Source: Clostridia bacterium (GTDB taxonomy: Bacteria > Bacillota > Clostridia > Oscillospirales > CAG-272). Taken from it: 40,047 nucleotides of DNA. The translations under genes and the position numbers were made by a program. Shown one piece after another: positions 1 to 9,051 of the stretch. The stretch spans positions 1 to 40,047 of the forward strand of contig JAFTRY010000001.1 in the NCBI GenBank assembly GCA_017462035.1. The letters are read 5' to 3'. Under the pieces are notes generated by a model. The model searched no databases and was not told where the DNA came from. It saw only the letters and a list, made by a program, of their open reading frames with translations. The number at the start of each line of letters is the position of its first letter. Position 1 is the stretch's first letter.

Positions 1-2
1 AT

Positions 3-644
3 AACTATTATCAGTATGCGCTGTTGTTGGAAACGGGCTTGCGAACGGGAGAATTGATTGGTCTTACCTGGGATGCGATTGATTGGAAGAAACGAACTCT
101 TACAGTCAACAAGACCTTAGAGTACAGACACAAGCAAGGCTCTTGGCGTGCAGGACCGCCAAAAACTCCGCAAAGCTACCGAACGATTCCTCTCACAAAG
201 CGAGCGTATTCGATTCTTGAAATTGTTCATTCAAAAATCGGAGAGAGAAAGGAATCTGAGATGCTGTCACAAACGCTCGACTACATGGATCGCTATAGTG
301 GACAAAAATCCACTCTCGTGATGCGGGATCTTGTGTTTATAAACTATAGGATGGGAGCTCCGGCGAAAAACAGTTCCTACGACACACATCTCTACAAGCT
401 CTGCGACGAGGCAGGCATCGAACATTTCTCGATGCACGTTCTTCGTCATACATACGCAACGAGAGCGATTGAAAGAGGTGTGCAACCGAAGGTCCTGCAA
501 AAGCTGCTCGGTCACGCAAGTATCCAGACAACGATGGATAAATACGTTCACGTACCGGACGATTCCATGGCAAACGCAATCAAACAGTTTGAGGGAGCAA
601 ATTCGTCTGAAATCGACGAGATTTGGGAGGACGCTTTCACTTAA
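3..644 (+). CDS. Tyrosine recombinase/integrase, C-terminal part (5' end outside window)
   Basis: This is the catalytic domain of a phage- or ICE-type tyrosine recombinase, which cuts and rejoins attachment sites. The reading frame is open through the left edge, so the N-terminal arm-binding and core-binding parts lie outside the window. The codons before the first possible TTG start (NYYQYALL) fit the family. The catalytic set is visible: Arg in TGLRTGE (codon 42-44), HVLRH (His 435-437, Arg 444-446), His in LLGHAS (513-515) and the nucleophile Tyr in DKYVHV (543-545). The frame ends intact with TAA. It sits directly before ychF, and the spacer behind it carries short repeats of the kind such enzymes bind. 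The rest of the element should therefore lie to the left. The family call is firm; the kind of element cannot be told. Confidence 0.93.
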   Translation, partial: NYYQYALLLETGLRTGELIGLTWDAIDWKKRTLTVNKTLEYRHKQGSWRAGPPKTPQSYRTIPLTKRAYSILEIVHSKIGERKESEMLSQTLDYMDRYSGQKSTLVMRDLVFINYRMGAPAKNSSYDTHLYKLCDEAGIEHFSMHVLRHTYATRAIERGVQPKVLQKLLGHASIQTTMDKYVHVPDDSMANAIKQFEGANSSEIDEIWEDAFT

Positions 645-721
645 ATGGTGTACCTCAAAAGTGAAGATTGTCGGCAGAACTCATTAATGGTGTACGGTTT
701 GGTGGAGTAATGGTGGAGTAA
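644..721. repeat. Short direct repeats behind the integrase, possible recombinase arm sites
   Basis: Two kinds of short repeat lie in the integrase-ychF spacer. AATGGTGTAC occurs at 644-653 and 686-695. TGGTGGAGTAA occurs twice in perfect tandem at 700-710 and 711-721. The two motifs share a TGGTG core. Tyrosine recombinases of this class usually bind arm-type repeats next to the attachment core, so this is a plausible right end of the element. No second att copy can be seen in the window, so the core site is not defined. Confidence 0.5.
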
Positions 722-784
722 CCGCTGTTCCGTAACCTCGAAAACCCTTGAAAAATAAAGACTTTTAAAGGAGAATAGATAAAT

Positions 785-1879
785 ATGAAACTTGGTATCG
801 TTGGACTTCCCAACGTAGGAAAAAGCACTTTGTTTAACGCACTGACCAACGCAGGCGCCGAATCGGCAAATTATCCCTTCTGCACCATTGAACCCAACGT
901 AGGTGTGGTTGCCGTTCCCGACAGCCGTTTGGACTTTCTCGCTGAGATGCACCACCCCGACAAATACACCCCTGCCGTCATCGAATTCGTTGACATCGCG
1001 GGGCTGGTAAAGGGTGCCTCCCGCGGTGAGGGACTTGGCAACAAGTTTTTGTCTCACATTCGTGAGGTAGATGCCATCGTTCACGTGATCCGTTGCTTCG
1101 AGGATGACAACATCATTCACGTAGACGGTAATATCAACTCTCTTCGTGACTTAGAGACCATCAATCTGGAACTGATCTTTTCGGATATTGAGATGGTAGA
1201 ACGTCGGATCGACCGCACCAAGAAAGCAATGAAGGGCGACAAGACCCTTGCCGCTGAGCTTGCGGTATTTGAAAAGCTCCTTGCCGCTCTCAGCGAGGGG
1301 AAATGCGCCCGTGAGGTAGAGCTGGACGAAACCGAACAGGCTTATCTGTTCGACACGCCCCTCTTGACCAGAAAACCTGTAATTTACGTTGCCAACGTCA
1401 GTGAAAATGAGGTGGGCAGCGAGCCTGTGGGCAACCGAAATTACATGGCATTGAAGGAACAAGCGGAAAAAGAACATTCTCAGATCATTGCGGTATGCGC
1501 TCAGCTGGAGGCAGAAATCGCCGAGCTGGAGGGCGAGGAAAAAATCATGTTTTTGGAGGATCTTGGAATTGCCGAGAGTGGTTTGGACCGTCTGATCAAG
1601 GCAAGCTACTCGCTACTGGGTCTGATCAGCTATCTCACCGCCGGTCCTCAGGAGGTCCGCGCCTGGACCATTACCAAGGGCACCAAGGCACCCGGTGCCG
1701 CAGGAAAGATTCACAGTGACTTTGAGCGCGGCTTTATTCGGGCAGAGGTCGTTTCTTTTGAGGATCTGGAGCGGCTGGGCAGTATGAACGCTGTCCGCGA
1801 GGCAGGTCTGTACCGCAGTGAAGGAAAGGACTACGTCATGAAAGACGGAGATATTGTCCTTTTCCGTTTCAACGTATGA
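785..1879 (+). CDS. ychF: Redox-regulated ATPase YchF (OLA1 family, TRAFAC class)
   Basis: This is a 364-residue P-loop NTPase of the Obg-related YchF family, which prefers ATP and binds ribosomes. It is linked to translation quality and oxidative stress. Visible motifs are the P-loop GLPNVGKST (residues 7-15), DIAG (70-73) and an N-V-S-E motif near residue 203, replacing the usual NKxD as is typical for YchF. A helical insert follows and a C-terminal TGS domain ends in [11 protein letters not shown]. The length is normal. AAAGGAG lies about 10 bases before the ATG. It heads a plus-strand run with trmB, a nitroreductase and truB. Insertion of the left-hand element just upstream may have replaced its original promoter region; no clear promoter is seen in 645-784. 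Confidence 0.96.
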   Translation: MKLGIVGLPNVGKSTLFNALTNAGAESANYPFCTIEPNVGVVAVPDSRLDFLAEMHHPDKYTPAVIEFVDIAGLVKGASRGEGLGNKFLSHIREVDAIVHVIRCFEDDNIIHVDGNINSLRDLETINLELIFSDIEMVERRIDRTKKAMKGDKTLAAELAVFEKLLAALSEGKCAREVELDETEQAYLFDTPLLTRKPVIYVANVSENEVGSEPVGNRNYMALKEQAEKEHSQIIAVCAQLEAEIAELEGEEKIMFLEDLGIAESGLDRLIKASYSLLGLISYLTAGPQEVRAWTITKGTKAPGAAGKIHSDFERGFIRAEVVSFEDLERLGSMNAVREAGLYRSEGKDYVMKDGDIVLFRFNV

Positions 1880-1889
1880 GAGGGATTCC

Positions 1890-2558
1890 ATGAGAATGAG
1901 AAAAAAGAAGCACGGTGCCGAGCGAATCGAAGCCTGTGCCGAGCTATTGATCCGTGACGTTGCCTCCTTGAAGGAGGGCTTCGGAGGTCTGTTTGACAAA
2001 GATCGTCCCGTGCATCTGGAAATCGGATGCGGCAAGGGAAATTTCGCCGTAGGAATGGCAAAGAAATACCCTGAGGTAAACCTCATTGCCATGGAAAAGG
2101 TGCCTGACGTTTGCTGTATTGCTCTGGAAAAGGCAATGGCATCCAAGGAGGAGCGTCAGAACGACAACCTCCGCTTCCTCATTGGGGACGCAAGGACCCT
2201 GGAGGAAAACGTTCTTCCCCATTCCTTAGACTGCATTTATCTGAATTTCAGTGATCCCTGGCCCAAGTCGGGGCATGCAAAGCGGCGTCTGACTCACCGT
2301 TCCTTTTTGGAAATCTACAAAAAGCTCTTGAAGCCGGGCGGACTGTTGCGGTTTAAGACCGACAATGCTGGTTTATTCGATTTCAGCCTGGAAGAATTTG
2401 AAGCCTTTGGTGCCCGGGTGATTTGGCAAACAAGGAATCTTCACGCCACAGAGAAAAACGCGGACAACGTGATGACCGAATACGAAAAGAATTTTTCAGA
2501 TCGGGGTACCCCCATCTGCTCAGCCTGGGTCACGTTTTCTGCGGAAGGAGAAAACTGA
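1890..2558 (+). CDS. trmB: tRNA (guanine-N7-)-methyltransferase
   Basis: This is a SAM-dependent class I methyltransferase that makes m7G46 in the tRNA variable loop. Visible features are the SAM-binding LEIGCGKGNF segment near residue 50, the family signature FSDPWPKSGHAKRRL, and KTDNAGLFDFS toward the C-terminus. The chosen start is the ATG at 1890 (MRMRKKKHGAERI), which has an AGAGGG element about 6 bases upstream and gives 222 residues, normal for the family. A longer frame back to 1854 would run into the 3' end of ychF and lacks an ATG. The gap to ychF is 10 bases and to the next gene 1 base, so they are probably co-transcribed and coupled. Confidence 0.95.
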   Translation: MRMRKKKHGAERIEACAELLIRDVASLKEGFGGLFDKDRPVHLEIGCGKGNFAVGMAKKYPEVNLIAMEKVPDVCCIALEKAMASKEERQNDNLRFLIGDARTLEENVLPHSLDCIYLNFSDPWPKSGHAKRRLTHRSFLEIYKKLLKPGGLLRFKTDNAGLFDFSLEEFEAFGARVIWQTRNLHATEKNADNVMTEYEKNFSDRGTPICSAWVTFSAEGEN

Positions 2559-2559
2559 T

Positions 2560-3126
2560 ATGTTCAAGGATCTGGTAAAAAAGAGTCGCAGCTACCGTAG
2601 CTTTCAGCCCGGTAAGACGCTATCCCTCGAGGTTCTTCGGGAGCTTTGCGACACCGCCCGATTTGCCCCCGCGGCTACCAATCTTCAACCCTTGAAGTAC
2701 CGCTTGGTTTACAAGGAGGAGGAACGAAAGAACCTCCTTGCCCTAACCTATTGGGCAGGTTCTCTTGGAATCAAGCTTCCTCCTGACGGGCACGAGCCCG
2801 CAGGGTATATTGTGATCTGTCACGACACGTCTCTCTCCGTGGAAAAGCCCATCTTTCTGATGGACGTGGGCATTGCCGCCCAGACCATGATGCTTGCCGC
2901 CGCCGAACGGAGACTTGGCGGATGCATGCTGGGAGCCTTTAAACCGGAGGACGTTTCTGCCTGTCTGGGGCTTCCCGAGGGATTGAATCCCAAGCTGATT
3001 CTCGCCTTTGGCACCCCCGACGAAACCGTAGTACTCACCGAGGTTAAGGATCGAGTCAAGTACTATCGGGACGAGCATAACGTGCATTACGTCCCCAAGC
3101 GGTCTTTGGATGAAATCATTCTGTAA
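2560..3126 (+). CDS. Nitroreductase family FMN-dependent oxidoreductase
   Basis: This 188-residue protein belongs to the small FMN-binding nitroreductase fold. The N-terminal SRSYRSFQPGKTLSLEVL segment gives the typical arginine-serine FMN phosphate contacts, and APAATNLQPLKY is the usual second flavin-contact region. A glycine-rich stretch (ERRLGGCMLGAF, about residues 116-127) closes the fold. The substrate cannot be told from sequence; relatives reduce nitro compounds, quinones or flavins with NAD(P)H. The ATG follows a GGAAGGAG site and begins 1 base after trmB ends, so the two are likely translated from one message. It has no obvious functional link with its tRNA-modification neighbours. 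Confidence 0.88.
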   Translation: MFKDLVKKSRSYRSFQPGKTLSLEVLRELCDTARFAPAATNLQPLKYRLVYKEEERKNLLALTYWAGSLGIKLPPDGHEPAGYIVICHDTSLSVEKPIFLMDVGIAAQTMMLAAAERRLGGCMLGAFKPEDVSACLGLPEGLNPKLILAFGTPDETVVLTEVKDRVKYYRDEHNVHYVPKRSLDEIIL

Positions 3127-3170
3127 CCGCGAACAGGTTAATCGAGAACAAAAAGGAAGGAGGTTACGCC

Positions 3171-4079
3171 ATGACGGAACCCAACGGAATTCTGATCGTA
3201 AACAAGCATAGCGGCGTGACCTCCCACGATATCGTGGGCAAAGTCCGCCGCTTATTTGGCACCAAACGAGTGGGACATACGGGAACTCTTGACCCCATGG
3301 CATCGGGTGTGTTAGTCGTTCTGGTAGGACGCGCGGCGAAGGCGGCGGAATATTTGGTTGCCGAAACCAAGCAATACCGCGCCACCCTTCGGTTGGGTCT
3401 AACCACTGACACGGAGGATACCACCGGGCAGATCCTGTCCCGTTGCGATTCTCTTCCCTCGAAGGAAGATGTGAAGAAAGCCTGTCTTCGGTCTATCGGT
3501 GACATTCAGCAGGTTCCTCCCATGTACAGTGCCCTCAAGGTAAACGGGAAAAAACTCTGTGATCTGGCACGGCAGGGAGTAGAGGTCCAGCGCGCTTCAC
3601 GGAACGTAACAATTTTTTCCTTGGATTGCTTCCCAACCGACAAAGAATCGGACTATATTCTGGATGTTTTCTGCTCCTCCGGCACCTACATTCGCACCCT
3701 CTGCGCCGATCTTGGCAAAGTGCTTGGCTGTGGCGGTGTTATGGCATCCTTGGAGCGCCGGAAGGCAGGAGATTTCACCCTGGAGCAGTCTCACACCATA
3801 GACGAGCTGGAGCAAATGACCATTGAGGAACGGTGGGATCGTCTCATTCCCACGGAATCTTTATTTGCTTCCCTGCCCGAGGTATGTCTTCCCGAATTTT
3901 ACGAGCGGCTTTGCCGCAGTGGATGCGAGATCTATCAAAAGAAGCTTCGTGTCGATCTGCCCATCGGTCAGCGTGTTCGGCTTGCTTCACACAAGGGGGA
4001 TTTTTTTGCCTTGGGTGAGGTCCGGGAATATCCGGAAGGCAGTGCCATCAAGTCACTGAAGCTTTTTGACTTGGGATAA
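3171..4079 (+). CDS. truB: tRNA pseudouridine(55) synthase
   Basis: TruB makes pseudouridine 55 in the T-loop of nearly all tRNAs. The 302-residue protein starts with the family hallmark GILIVNKHSGVTSHDIV. Next is RVGHTGTLDPMASGVL, whose Asp (residue about 41) is the catalytic residue, and then the KQYRATLRLG strand. SGTYIRTLCADLG near residue 165 and a C-terminal PUA-like tail complete it. The start is marked by a very strong GGAAGGAGG site. It is the last gene of the ychF run and is followed by a strong hairpin terminator. In many bacteria truB is next to rbfA or ribF; here it lies with trmB, another tRNA modification gene. Confidence 0.97.
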   Translation: MTEPNGILIVNKHSGVTSHDIVGKVRRLFGTKRVGHTGTLDPMASGVLVVLVGRAAKAAEYLVAETKQYRATLRLGLTTDTEDTTGQILSRCDSLPSKEDVKKACLRSIGDIQQVPPMYSALKVNGKKLCDLARQGVEVQRASRNVTIFSLDCFPTDKESDYILDVFCSSGTYIRTLCADLGKVLGCGGVMASLERRKAGDFTLEQSHTIDELEQMTIEERWDRLIPTESLFASLPEVCLPEFYERLCRSGCEIYQKKLRVDLPIGQRVRLASHKGDFFALGEVREYPEGSAIKSLKLFDLG

Positions 4080-4125
4080 ATCTTATTCGGTGGTCTCTCT
4101 TAAACGATGATTAGAAAGTACAGGC

Positions 4126-4164
4126 AAAAGAGCGAAGAAGCAAGTACGCTTCTTCGCTCTTTTT
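4126..4164. terminator. Bidirectional rho-independent terminator (truB / pgsA)
   Basis: A perfect 16-bp stem (4126-4141 with 4148-4163) has a 6-base loop. It carries T residues on the plus side and the matching A run on the other, so it can stop both the truB message and the convergent pgsA message. Confidence 0.93.
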
Positions 4165-4168
4165 CGTT

Positions 4169-4798
4169 TTATTTCTGGGGATCTAAGTATTTCCAGTAGG
4201 AAAGGATATAATTCATACCCGACCAAACGGTCATGACCACGCAAAACAGAAGAGACAGCCACGTCAGGGGTACGATGTCGGTTCTCCAGAACAGGGGCTT
4301 TCCCGTCACCATCTCCGCAATCCAACGGGTAATCAGCTGCACCACGGGCTCTAAGAACACGGTAGAGATCGCCACGATCTGAGACACCGTCTTGATCTTT
4401 CCCAAGGAGTTTGCCGCAATGACGATATGCTCACCGGTAGAGACCACCAGACGCATAGAGGTCACCGCCAGTTCACGGAACACAACAATAAGAAGAACAA
4501 AGATCATGATGGTACGAAGATTGGAAAACTTATGTAGAATCACAAACATAGCACCGATGACCATAAACTTATCGGCAATGGGATCCAAGAACTTTCCGAA
4601 ATCCGTAATCAAATTACGGCTTCTGGCAATCTTACCGTCCAGCATATCGGTAACCGCTGTGCCAATGAACAGAATCGCGCAGATCACGCAGGACACATAA
4701 AACGGAATCACACTATGAGGCAACATTCCCACCAAAAGCAATACGGGGACCAGGCAAAGTCTGAGTACAGTCAGCTTATTAGGCAAATTCATTTTCAT
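4169..4798 (-). CDS. pgsA: CDP-diacylglycerol-glycerol-3-phosphate 3-phosphatidyltransferase
   Basis: This integral membrane enzyme makes phosphatidylglycerophosphate from CDP-diacylglycerol and glycerol-3-phosphate, the first committed step to phosphatidylglycerol. The CDP-alcohol phosphotransferase signature D-x2-D-G-x2-A-R-x8-G-x3-D-x3-D is complete (DMLDGKIARS ... FGKFLDPIADK, about residues 48-75). The rest is strongly hydrophobic with about five membrane segments. The length of 209 residues is a little above the family norm. The ATG overlaps the rimO stop as ATGA, with AAAGGAG about 10 bases upstream, so its translation is coupled to rimO. The rimO-pgsA order is common in Firmicutes. 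Confidence 0.95.
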   Translation of the reverse strand: MKMNLPNKLTVLRLCLVPVLLLVGMLPHSVIPFYVSCVICAILFIGTAVTDMLDGKIARSRNLITDFGKFLDPIADKFMVIGAMFVILHKFSNLRTIMIFVLLIVVFRELAVTSMRLVVSTGEHIVIAANSLGKIKTVSQIVAISTVFLEPVVQLITRWIAEMVTGKPLFWRTDIVPLTWLSLLFCVVMTVWSGMNYILSYWKYLDPQK

Positions 4799-6165
4799 AT
4801 CTGAGCGTCTCCTTTAATTTCGTTATTCAGAATGGCTCTTCCCATCAGGTCATAATCCAACACCTCTCGGATCTTGACCTGCACAAAGGATCCGGGAGCG
4901 ATCCGCTTCTCTGAGCGGAAATAGATCTTTCCGTCAATTTCGGGGGCATCCTCAGCACTTCTTCCAAAATGAGTCTCACTGACAGGGTCGTAATCCTCGC
5001 ACAGGACGGTGACTGTCTTGCCCACCTTGGTCTGATTTCTCGCCTCGTTGATCTCCAACTGTTCCCGCATCAGCAGATCCATTCGATCCAGTTTGATCTG
5101 CTCGTCGATCTGATCCGGAAAATCATAGGCGGGGGTGTCCTCCTCACGAGAGTAGGGGAACGCGCCCACTCTCTCGAATTTAGATTCCTTCACGAACTCG
5201 CACAGTTCCTCAAAGTCCTTCTCAGTCTCACCGGGAAAGCCTACGATGAAGGTGGTACGGATCACGATATCGGGGATCTCTCTGCGAAGCTTTGTCACCA
5301 CTGAGCGCACCATGGCACTGTCTCCGTGGCGGTTCATTGCCGTCAACATCCGATCACTAATGTGCTGCATGGGCAGGTCAATGTATTTGAGGATCCTGGG
5401 GTTATCACGGATCTCAGCAATCAGCTCGTCGGTGATCTTATCGGGATAGCAATATAGCAAACGGATCCACGGGATCTCGGTCTCTTCGGTAATTTTATGA
5501 AGCAGCTCTGCCAGCCGATAGGAGCCGTAGAGATCCAAGCCGTAGCGGGTAATATCCTGTGCCACGATGTTCAGCTCCTTGACCCCCAACGCCTCCAGCT
5601 GCTTAGCCTCGGCAACCAGATCCTCCATGGGACGGCTTCGGAAGCCGCCGCGAATAGCGGGAATGGCGCAGTAGGCGCAACGGTTATCACAACCCTCGGC
5701 AATCTTCAAATAAGCGGTATACTCCGGGGTCGTCAAGATACGATCTCCTCCAAGGCGAACCGTCTCTTTGTCCTCAAAAGAGGTGTATTTCCGTTTCGAT
5801 CCCTTCTTTTTCTTAACAGTCACCGCTTCAATTGCCTCTACGATATGGTGAATACTTCCCACACCAAGCACCGCGTCCACCTCGGGAAATTCCTCCAGGA
5901 TGCTTTCCCGATACCGCTCCGCCAGGCATCCGGTCACCACGATTGCCTTTAGCGTATGGTTTTTCTTCAGCCACGCTATATCCAGAATGTTATCAATGGC
6001 TTCCTTCTTTGCGCTTTCGATAAACCCACAGGTATTGATGATCACCACGTCCGCCTCGGTCTCCTCTGGCGTAATCTCATATCCCGCCGTTGCCACCTCG
6101 TGCAGCATAACCTCTGTATCCAACTGATTCTTGGGGCATCCCAAGGAAACAAATCCTACCTTCAC
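4795..6165 (-). CDS. rimO: Ribosomal protein uS12 methylthiotransferase RimO
   Basis: This radical-SAM enzyme adds a methylthio group to an aspartate of ribosomal protein S12. Domain order is an N-terminal UPF0004 domain with cluster cysteines (SLGCPKNQLD, INTCGF, TGCLAERY), a radical-SAM core with C-x3-C-x2-C (CDNRCAYC, about residue 165) followed by AIPAIRGGFRSRP, and a C-terminal TRAM domain. The 456 residues are of normal length. The start codon is GTG with AGGAG 6 bases upstream; no in-frame ATG lies nearby. It sits between the HAD phosphatase upstream and pgsA downstream, overlapping the latter by 4 bases. The pattern matches RimO rather than MiaB (SLGCPKNQ). Confidence 0.96.
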   Translation of the reverse strand: MKVGFVSLGCPKNQLDTEVMLHEVATAGYEITPEETEADVVIINTCGFIESAKKEAIDNILDIAWLKKNHTLKAIVVTGCLAERYRESILEEFPEVDAVLGVGSIHHIVEAIEAVTVKKKKGSKRKYTSFEDKETVRLGGDRILTTPEYTAYLKIAEGCDNRCAYCAIPAIRGGFRSRPMEDLVAEAKQLEALGVKELNIVAQDITRYGLDLYGSYRLAELLHKITEETEIPWIRLLYCYPDKITDELIAEIRDNPRILKYIDLPMQHISDRMLTAMNRHGDSAMVRSVVTKLRREIPDIVIRTTFIVGFPGETEKDFEELCEFVKESKFERVGAFPYSREEDTPAYDFPDQIDEQIKLDRMDLLMREQLEINEARNQTKVGKTVTVLCEDYDPVSETHFGRSAEDAPEIDGKIYFRSEKRIAPGSFVQVKIREVLDYDLMGRAILNNEIKGDAQI

Positions 6166-6211
6166 TCTACACTCCTTCTCCCGCGGACATTATCCGCCTC
6201 GATCTTCTTCC

Positions 6212-6895
6212 TTATTTAAAAAGCTTTGTCAGCTCTTCCGTGTCCTCCAAGAGCACCGCCGCTCCCTCTTTTACCAGCAAGGTACGGCAACGGTATCCCC
6301 AAGCGCATCCCACAGCCAACATTCCGGCGTTGATCGCTGTTTGGATATCCACTTCGCTATCCCCCACAAAGGCAGTTTCCTCCGGGGAGAAGCCCAGTTC
6401 CCTTGCCATCACCAAGGGTACCGTTGGATCCGGCTTCTTCGGTTGCTCCGTTTGACCGACGGTCATCGCCATCGTCCCTTTTGGTAGCAACTGATCTATC
6501 AGAGCCTTCACGTATACGTCCTGTTTATTGGACAGAACGGCAAGAGTATACCCCCGTTCTTTCAGGATACGAAGACCCTCCGGTATTCCCTCATAGCAGC
6601 CTTGGCAGTGGGAATAGGTCTCACCGTAGATCCGGTGGTAGCACTGATACATTTCTTCTTTCTGTTTTTCATCTAAAATACAATTTGTTGGAAGAGAACG
6701 TCTCACCAGTTCACTCGCGCCGTTCCCAAGGGCATTGCGGATCTCCTCGTAGCTTCTTTCCGGCAATCCGTACTGCTTCAAGGCACGGTTTACCGCTTCT
6801 CGGATCGATTCAACGGTATCCGCGATGGTGCCATCCAAATCGAGAATCAGCAAACGAATCCTCGGCAAACGATCCATCGAATGTATCAGCTCCAT
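6212..6895 (-). CDS. HAD-superfamily phosphatase, phosphoglycolate phosphatase-like
   Basis: This 227-residue HAD hydrolase shows the full motif set: nucleophile loop LDLDGTIADT (about residue 17), a helical cap with conserved ALGNGASELV, motif II VLSNK, motif III lysine in KKPDPT, and motif IV VGDSEVDIQTAINAG. The cap type and the motif IV wording fit the Gph/PpaX group that removes phosphate from phosphoglycolate or similar small molecules. The exact substrate is not provable here. It opens the minus-strand HAD-rimO-pgsA run behind a perfect-consensus promoter. The first ATG (6895) has no strong Shine-Dalgarno at ideal distance; an ATG six codons later has GGAG 12 bases upstream, so the start is uncertain. 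Confidence 0.88.
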   Translation of the reverse strand: MELIHSMDRLPRIRLLILDLDGTIADTVESIREAVNRALKQYGLPERSYEEIRNALGNGASELVRRSLPTNCILDEKQKEEMYQCYHRIYGETYSHCQGCYEGIPEGLRILKERGYTLAVLSNKQDVYVKALIDQLLPKGTMAMTVGQTEQPKKPDPTVPLVMARELGFSPEETAFVGDSEVDIQTAINAGMLAVGCAWGYRCRTLLVKEGAAVLLEDTEELTKLFK

Positions 6896-6934
6896 ATCAC
6901 GCTACACTACTCCTATGCTACATTATTTCATTTT

Positions 6935-6963
6935 ATTATATCACATTTTTCTCTCCATGTCAA
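6935..6963 (-). promoter_or_regulatory. Consensus sigma-A promoter for HAD-rimO-pgsA
   Basis: On the minus strand TTGACA (6958-6963) and TATAAT (6935-6940) are separated by exactly 17 bp, about 40 bases upstream of the HAD phosphatase. The -10 region lies inside an 18-base block repeated in the divergent typA promoter. Confidence 0.9.
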
Positions 6964-7059
6964 CCTGTCGTTCTCAGTCGAAATCTGTTTTTTCCATGTT
7001 TTTTGCGAATATGCACAACAACTTTTTCTTGAATAACCAAAAAATCGTCGATTATCATC

Positions 7060-7088
7060 TTTATTCCCGTGAAAAAATGTGATATAAT
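7060..7088 (+). promoter_or_regulatory. Extended -10 promoter for typA
   Basis: TATAAT at 7083-7088 is preceded by TG one base upstream (TGATATAAT), an extended -10 element. The -35 region at 7060-7065 (TTTATT) is weak. It lies about 50 bases before the typA start. Confidence 0.75.
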
Positions 7089-7139
7089 AATAAATTGGTT
7101 AGAAAGTTGATTGAACTGAAAAATGAAGGAGAGAAAACT

Positions 7140-8975
7140 GTGATTCGAAACGATTTAAGAAACATCGCCATCATTGCTCACGTTGACCACGGAAAAACAA
7201 CCCTGGTTGATGAGATGCTGAAACAGGGCGGAGTCTACCGCGAAAACCAGGAAACGGTTACCCGTGTCATGGATTCAGGAGATCTGGAAAAGGAAAGAGG
7301 CATTACCATCCTGGCGAAAAATACCGCCGTTCACTACAAGGATGTGAAGATCAACATCGTTGACACGCCCGGACACGCTGACTTTGGCGGTGAGGTGGAG
7401 CGTATTCTGAAAATGGTCAATGGCGTGCTTCTTTTGGTCGATGCCGCCGAGGGTCCCATGCCCCAAACCCGTTTCGTATTGCAACGCGCCCTGGAGCTGA
7501 ATCACCGAGTGATCGTTGTCATCAACAAGATCGACAAGCCGGATGCCCGTCTGGGTGAGGTGGAGGATGAGATCCTGGAGCTTCTTTTGGATCTAAACGC
7601 CTCCGACGAACAGCTGGACAGCCCCATGATCTACTGCTCCGGCAGAGCGGGAACCGCCACCGAGGATCCCGACATTCCCGGTACCGATCTCACTCCTTTG
7701 TTCGAAAAGATCCTGGACTATATGCCCGCGCCTGAGGGAGATGAGGAGGGGGAGCTTCAGCTTCTGGTCTCCTCTATTGACTACAGTGAGTATGTGGGAC
7801 GGATCGGGATTGGACGGGTAGAGCGTGGTTCCATTCGAACCAATCAGGATGTTTATATGTGTAATTATCACGCAAACGATGCCCCCAAGCGCACCAAGAT
7901 CGTCTCTCTTTATCAGATAGACGGTTTGGTTCGTGTCCCTGTTGACACCGCCAAGGTTGGCGACATCGTATGCTTCTCCGGCGCGGAGAACATCACCATC
8001 GGCGACACCATCACCAGCCTGAACGCTCCTGAGCCCTTGGAATTCGTTAAGGTCAGCGAGCCCACCCTGGAAATGACCTTCTCGGTCAACGACAGCCCCT
8101 TTGCGGGTAAGGAGGGTAAATTCGTCACCTCCCGCCAGCTCCGAGGCCGTCTCTACAAGGAGCTTCTGAAGGACGTTTCCCTCCGTGTGGAGGATGGCGA
8201 GACCACCGATGAATTCAAGGTAGCGGGACGGGGCGAGATGCACCTGTCTATTCTCATTGAGACCATGCGCCGAGAGGGCTATGAAATGACCTGCTCCAAT
8301 CCCCGCGTTCTCTTCAAAGAGATCGACGGTGTAAAATGTGAGCCTATGGAGCACATAACCCTGGACGTTCCCTCCGAATACGTAGGTGCTGTAGTAGAAA
8401 AGCTCGGTCAGAGAAAGGGAGACCTCCTGGAAATGAATCCTGTGGGAAGCCGCATGAGAATCGAATATTCCATCCCCTCCCGTTGTCTGTTCGGCTACCG
8501 CTCTGAATTTCTTACCGCCACTCGCGGTGAGGGCATTATGAACACCCTCTTTGACGGTTATCAGCCCTACCGTGGAGAGGTGACCATGCGCTTTACAGGA
8601 TCCCTGGTGGCATCCGAAACGGGAGAGACTACCCGCTACGGACTGTATAACACCCAGGAAAGAGGAAACCTGTTTGTCGGACCTCAGACCCCCGTGTACG
8701 AGGGTATGATCGTAGGCGAGAACCCCAAGAATGACGACATTGCCGTCAATCCCTGCAAGAAGAAGCAATTGACCGCCATTCGTTCCGCGGGAGCCGACGA
8801 GAAGCTACTTCTGACTCCTCCCGTGATCTTCAGCCTGGAGGAAGCCATCGAGTTCATCACCGACGACGAGCTCATCGAGGTCACCCCCAAGTCCATCCGT
8901 CTGCGCAAGAAGATCCTCAACACCGAGCTTCGGATGAAAGCCATGATGAAGGCAAGAAGAGAAGCCGCGAAATAA
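7140..8975 (+). CDS. typA: Ribosome-associated translational GTPase TypA/BipA
   Basis: TypA/BipA is an EF-G-like GTPase that binds the 70S ribosome and supports 50S assembly and growth under stress or cold. G-domain motifs are clear: [10 protein letters not shown] (P-loop), [10 protein letters not shown] (switch I), [15 protein letters not shown] (G3) and [13 protein letters not shown] (G4). These are followed by domain II and EF-G-type domains III and V ([20 protein letters not shown]) and the BipA-specific C-terminal domain. I chose the GTG at 7140 because AAGGAGAG ends about 6 bases before it and it gives 611 residues, the usual length. A longer frame from a TTG at 7095 has no such site. 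It is monocistronic, with its own promoter and a strong terminator. Confidence 0.96.
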   Translation: MIRNDLRNIAIIAHVDHGKTTLVDEMLKQGGVYRENQETVTRVMDSGDLEKERGITILAKNTAVHYKDVKINIVDTPGHADFGGEVERILKMVNGVLLLVDAAEGPMPQTRFVLQRALELNHRVIVVINKIDKPDARLGEVEDEILELLLDLNASDEQLDSPMIYCSGRAGTATEDPDIPGTDLTPLFEKILDYMPAPEGDEEGELQLLVSSIDYSEYVGRIGIGRVERGSIRTNQDVYMCNYHANDAPKRTKIVSLYQIDGLVRVPVDTAKVGDIVCFSGAENITIGDTITSLNAPEPLEFVKVSEPTLEMTFSVNDSPFAGKEGKFVTSRQLRGRLYKELLKDVSLRVEDGETTDEFKVAGRGEMHLSILIETMRREGYEMTCSNPRVLFKEIDGVKCEPMEHITLDVPSEYVGAVVEKLGQRKGDLLEMNPVGSRMRIEYSIPSRCLFGYRSEFLTATRGEGIMNTLFDGYQPYRGEVTMRFTGSLVASETGETTRYGLYNTQERGNLFVGPQTPVYEGMIVGENPKNDDIAVNPCKKKQLTAIRSAGADEKLLLTPPVIFSLEEAIEFITDDELIEVTPKSIRLRKKILNTELRMKAMMKARREAAK

Positions 8976-8986
8976 GAAAAGACCGC

Positions 8987-9022
8987 AAAAGCCGATACGG
9001 AAGCAAATCCGTATCGGCTTTT
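8987..9022 (+). terminator. Rho-independent terminator of typA
   Basis: A perfect 15-bp stem (8987-9001 with 9008-9022), loop AGCAAA, is followed by a T run. It begins about 12 bases after the typA stop. It may also serve the opposite strand weakly. Confidence 0.95.
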
Positions 9023-9051
9023 TTTGTAATCGTATAACAATCAGAGCGTAC

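Noticed and set aside
7593..8768. 391-codon minus-strand frame opposite typA
   Set aside because: It is antisense to conserved typA, with composition typical of shadow frames.
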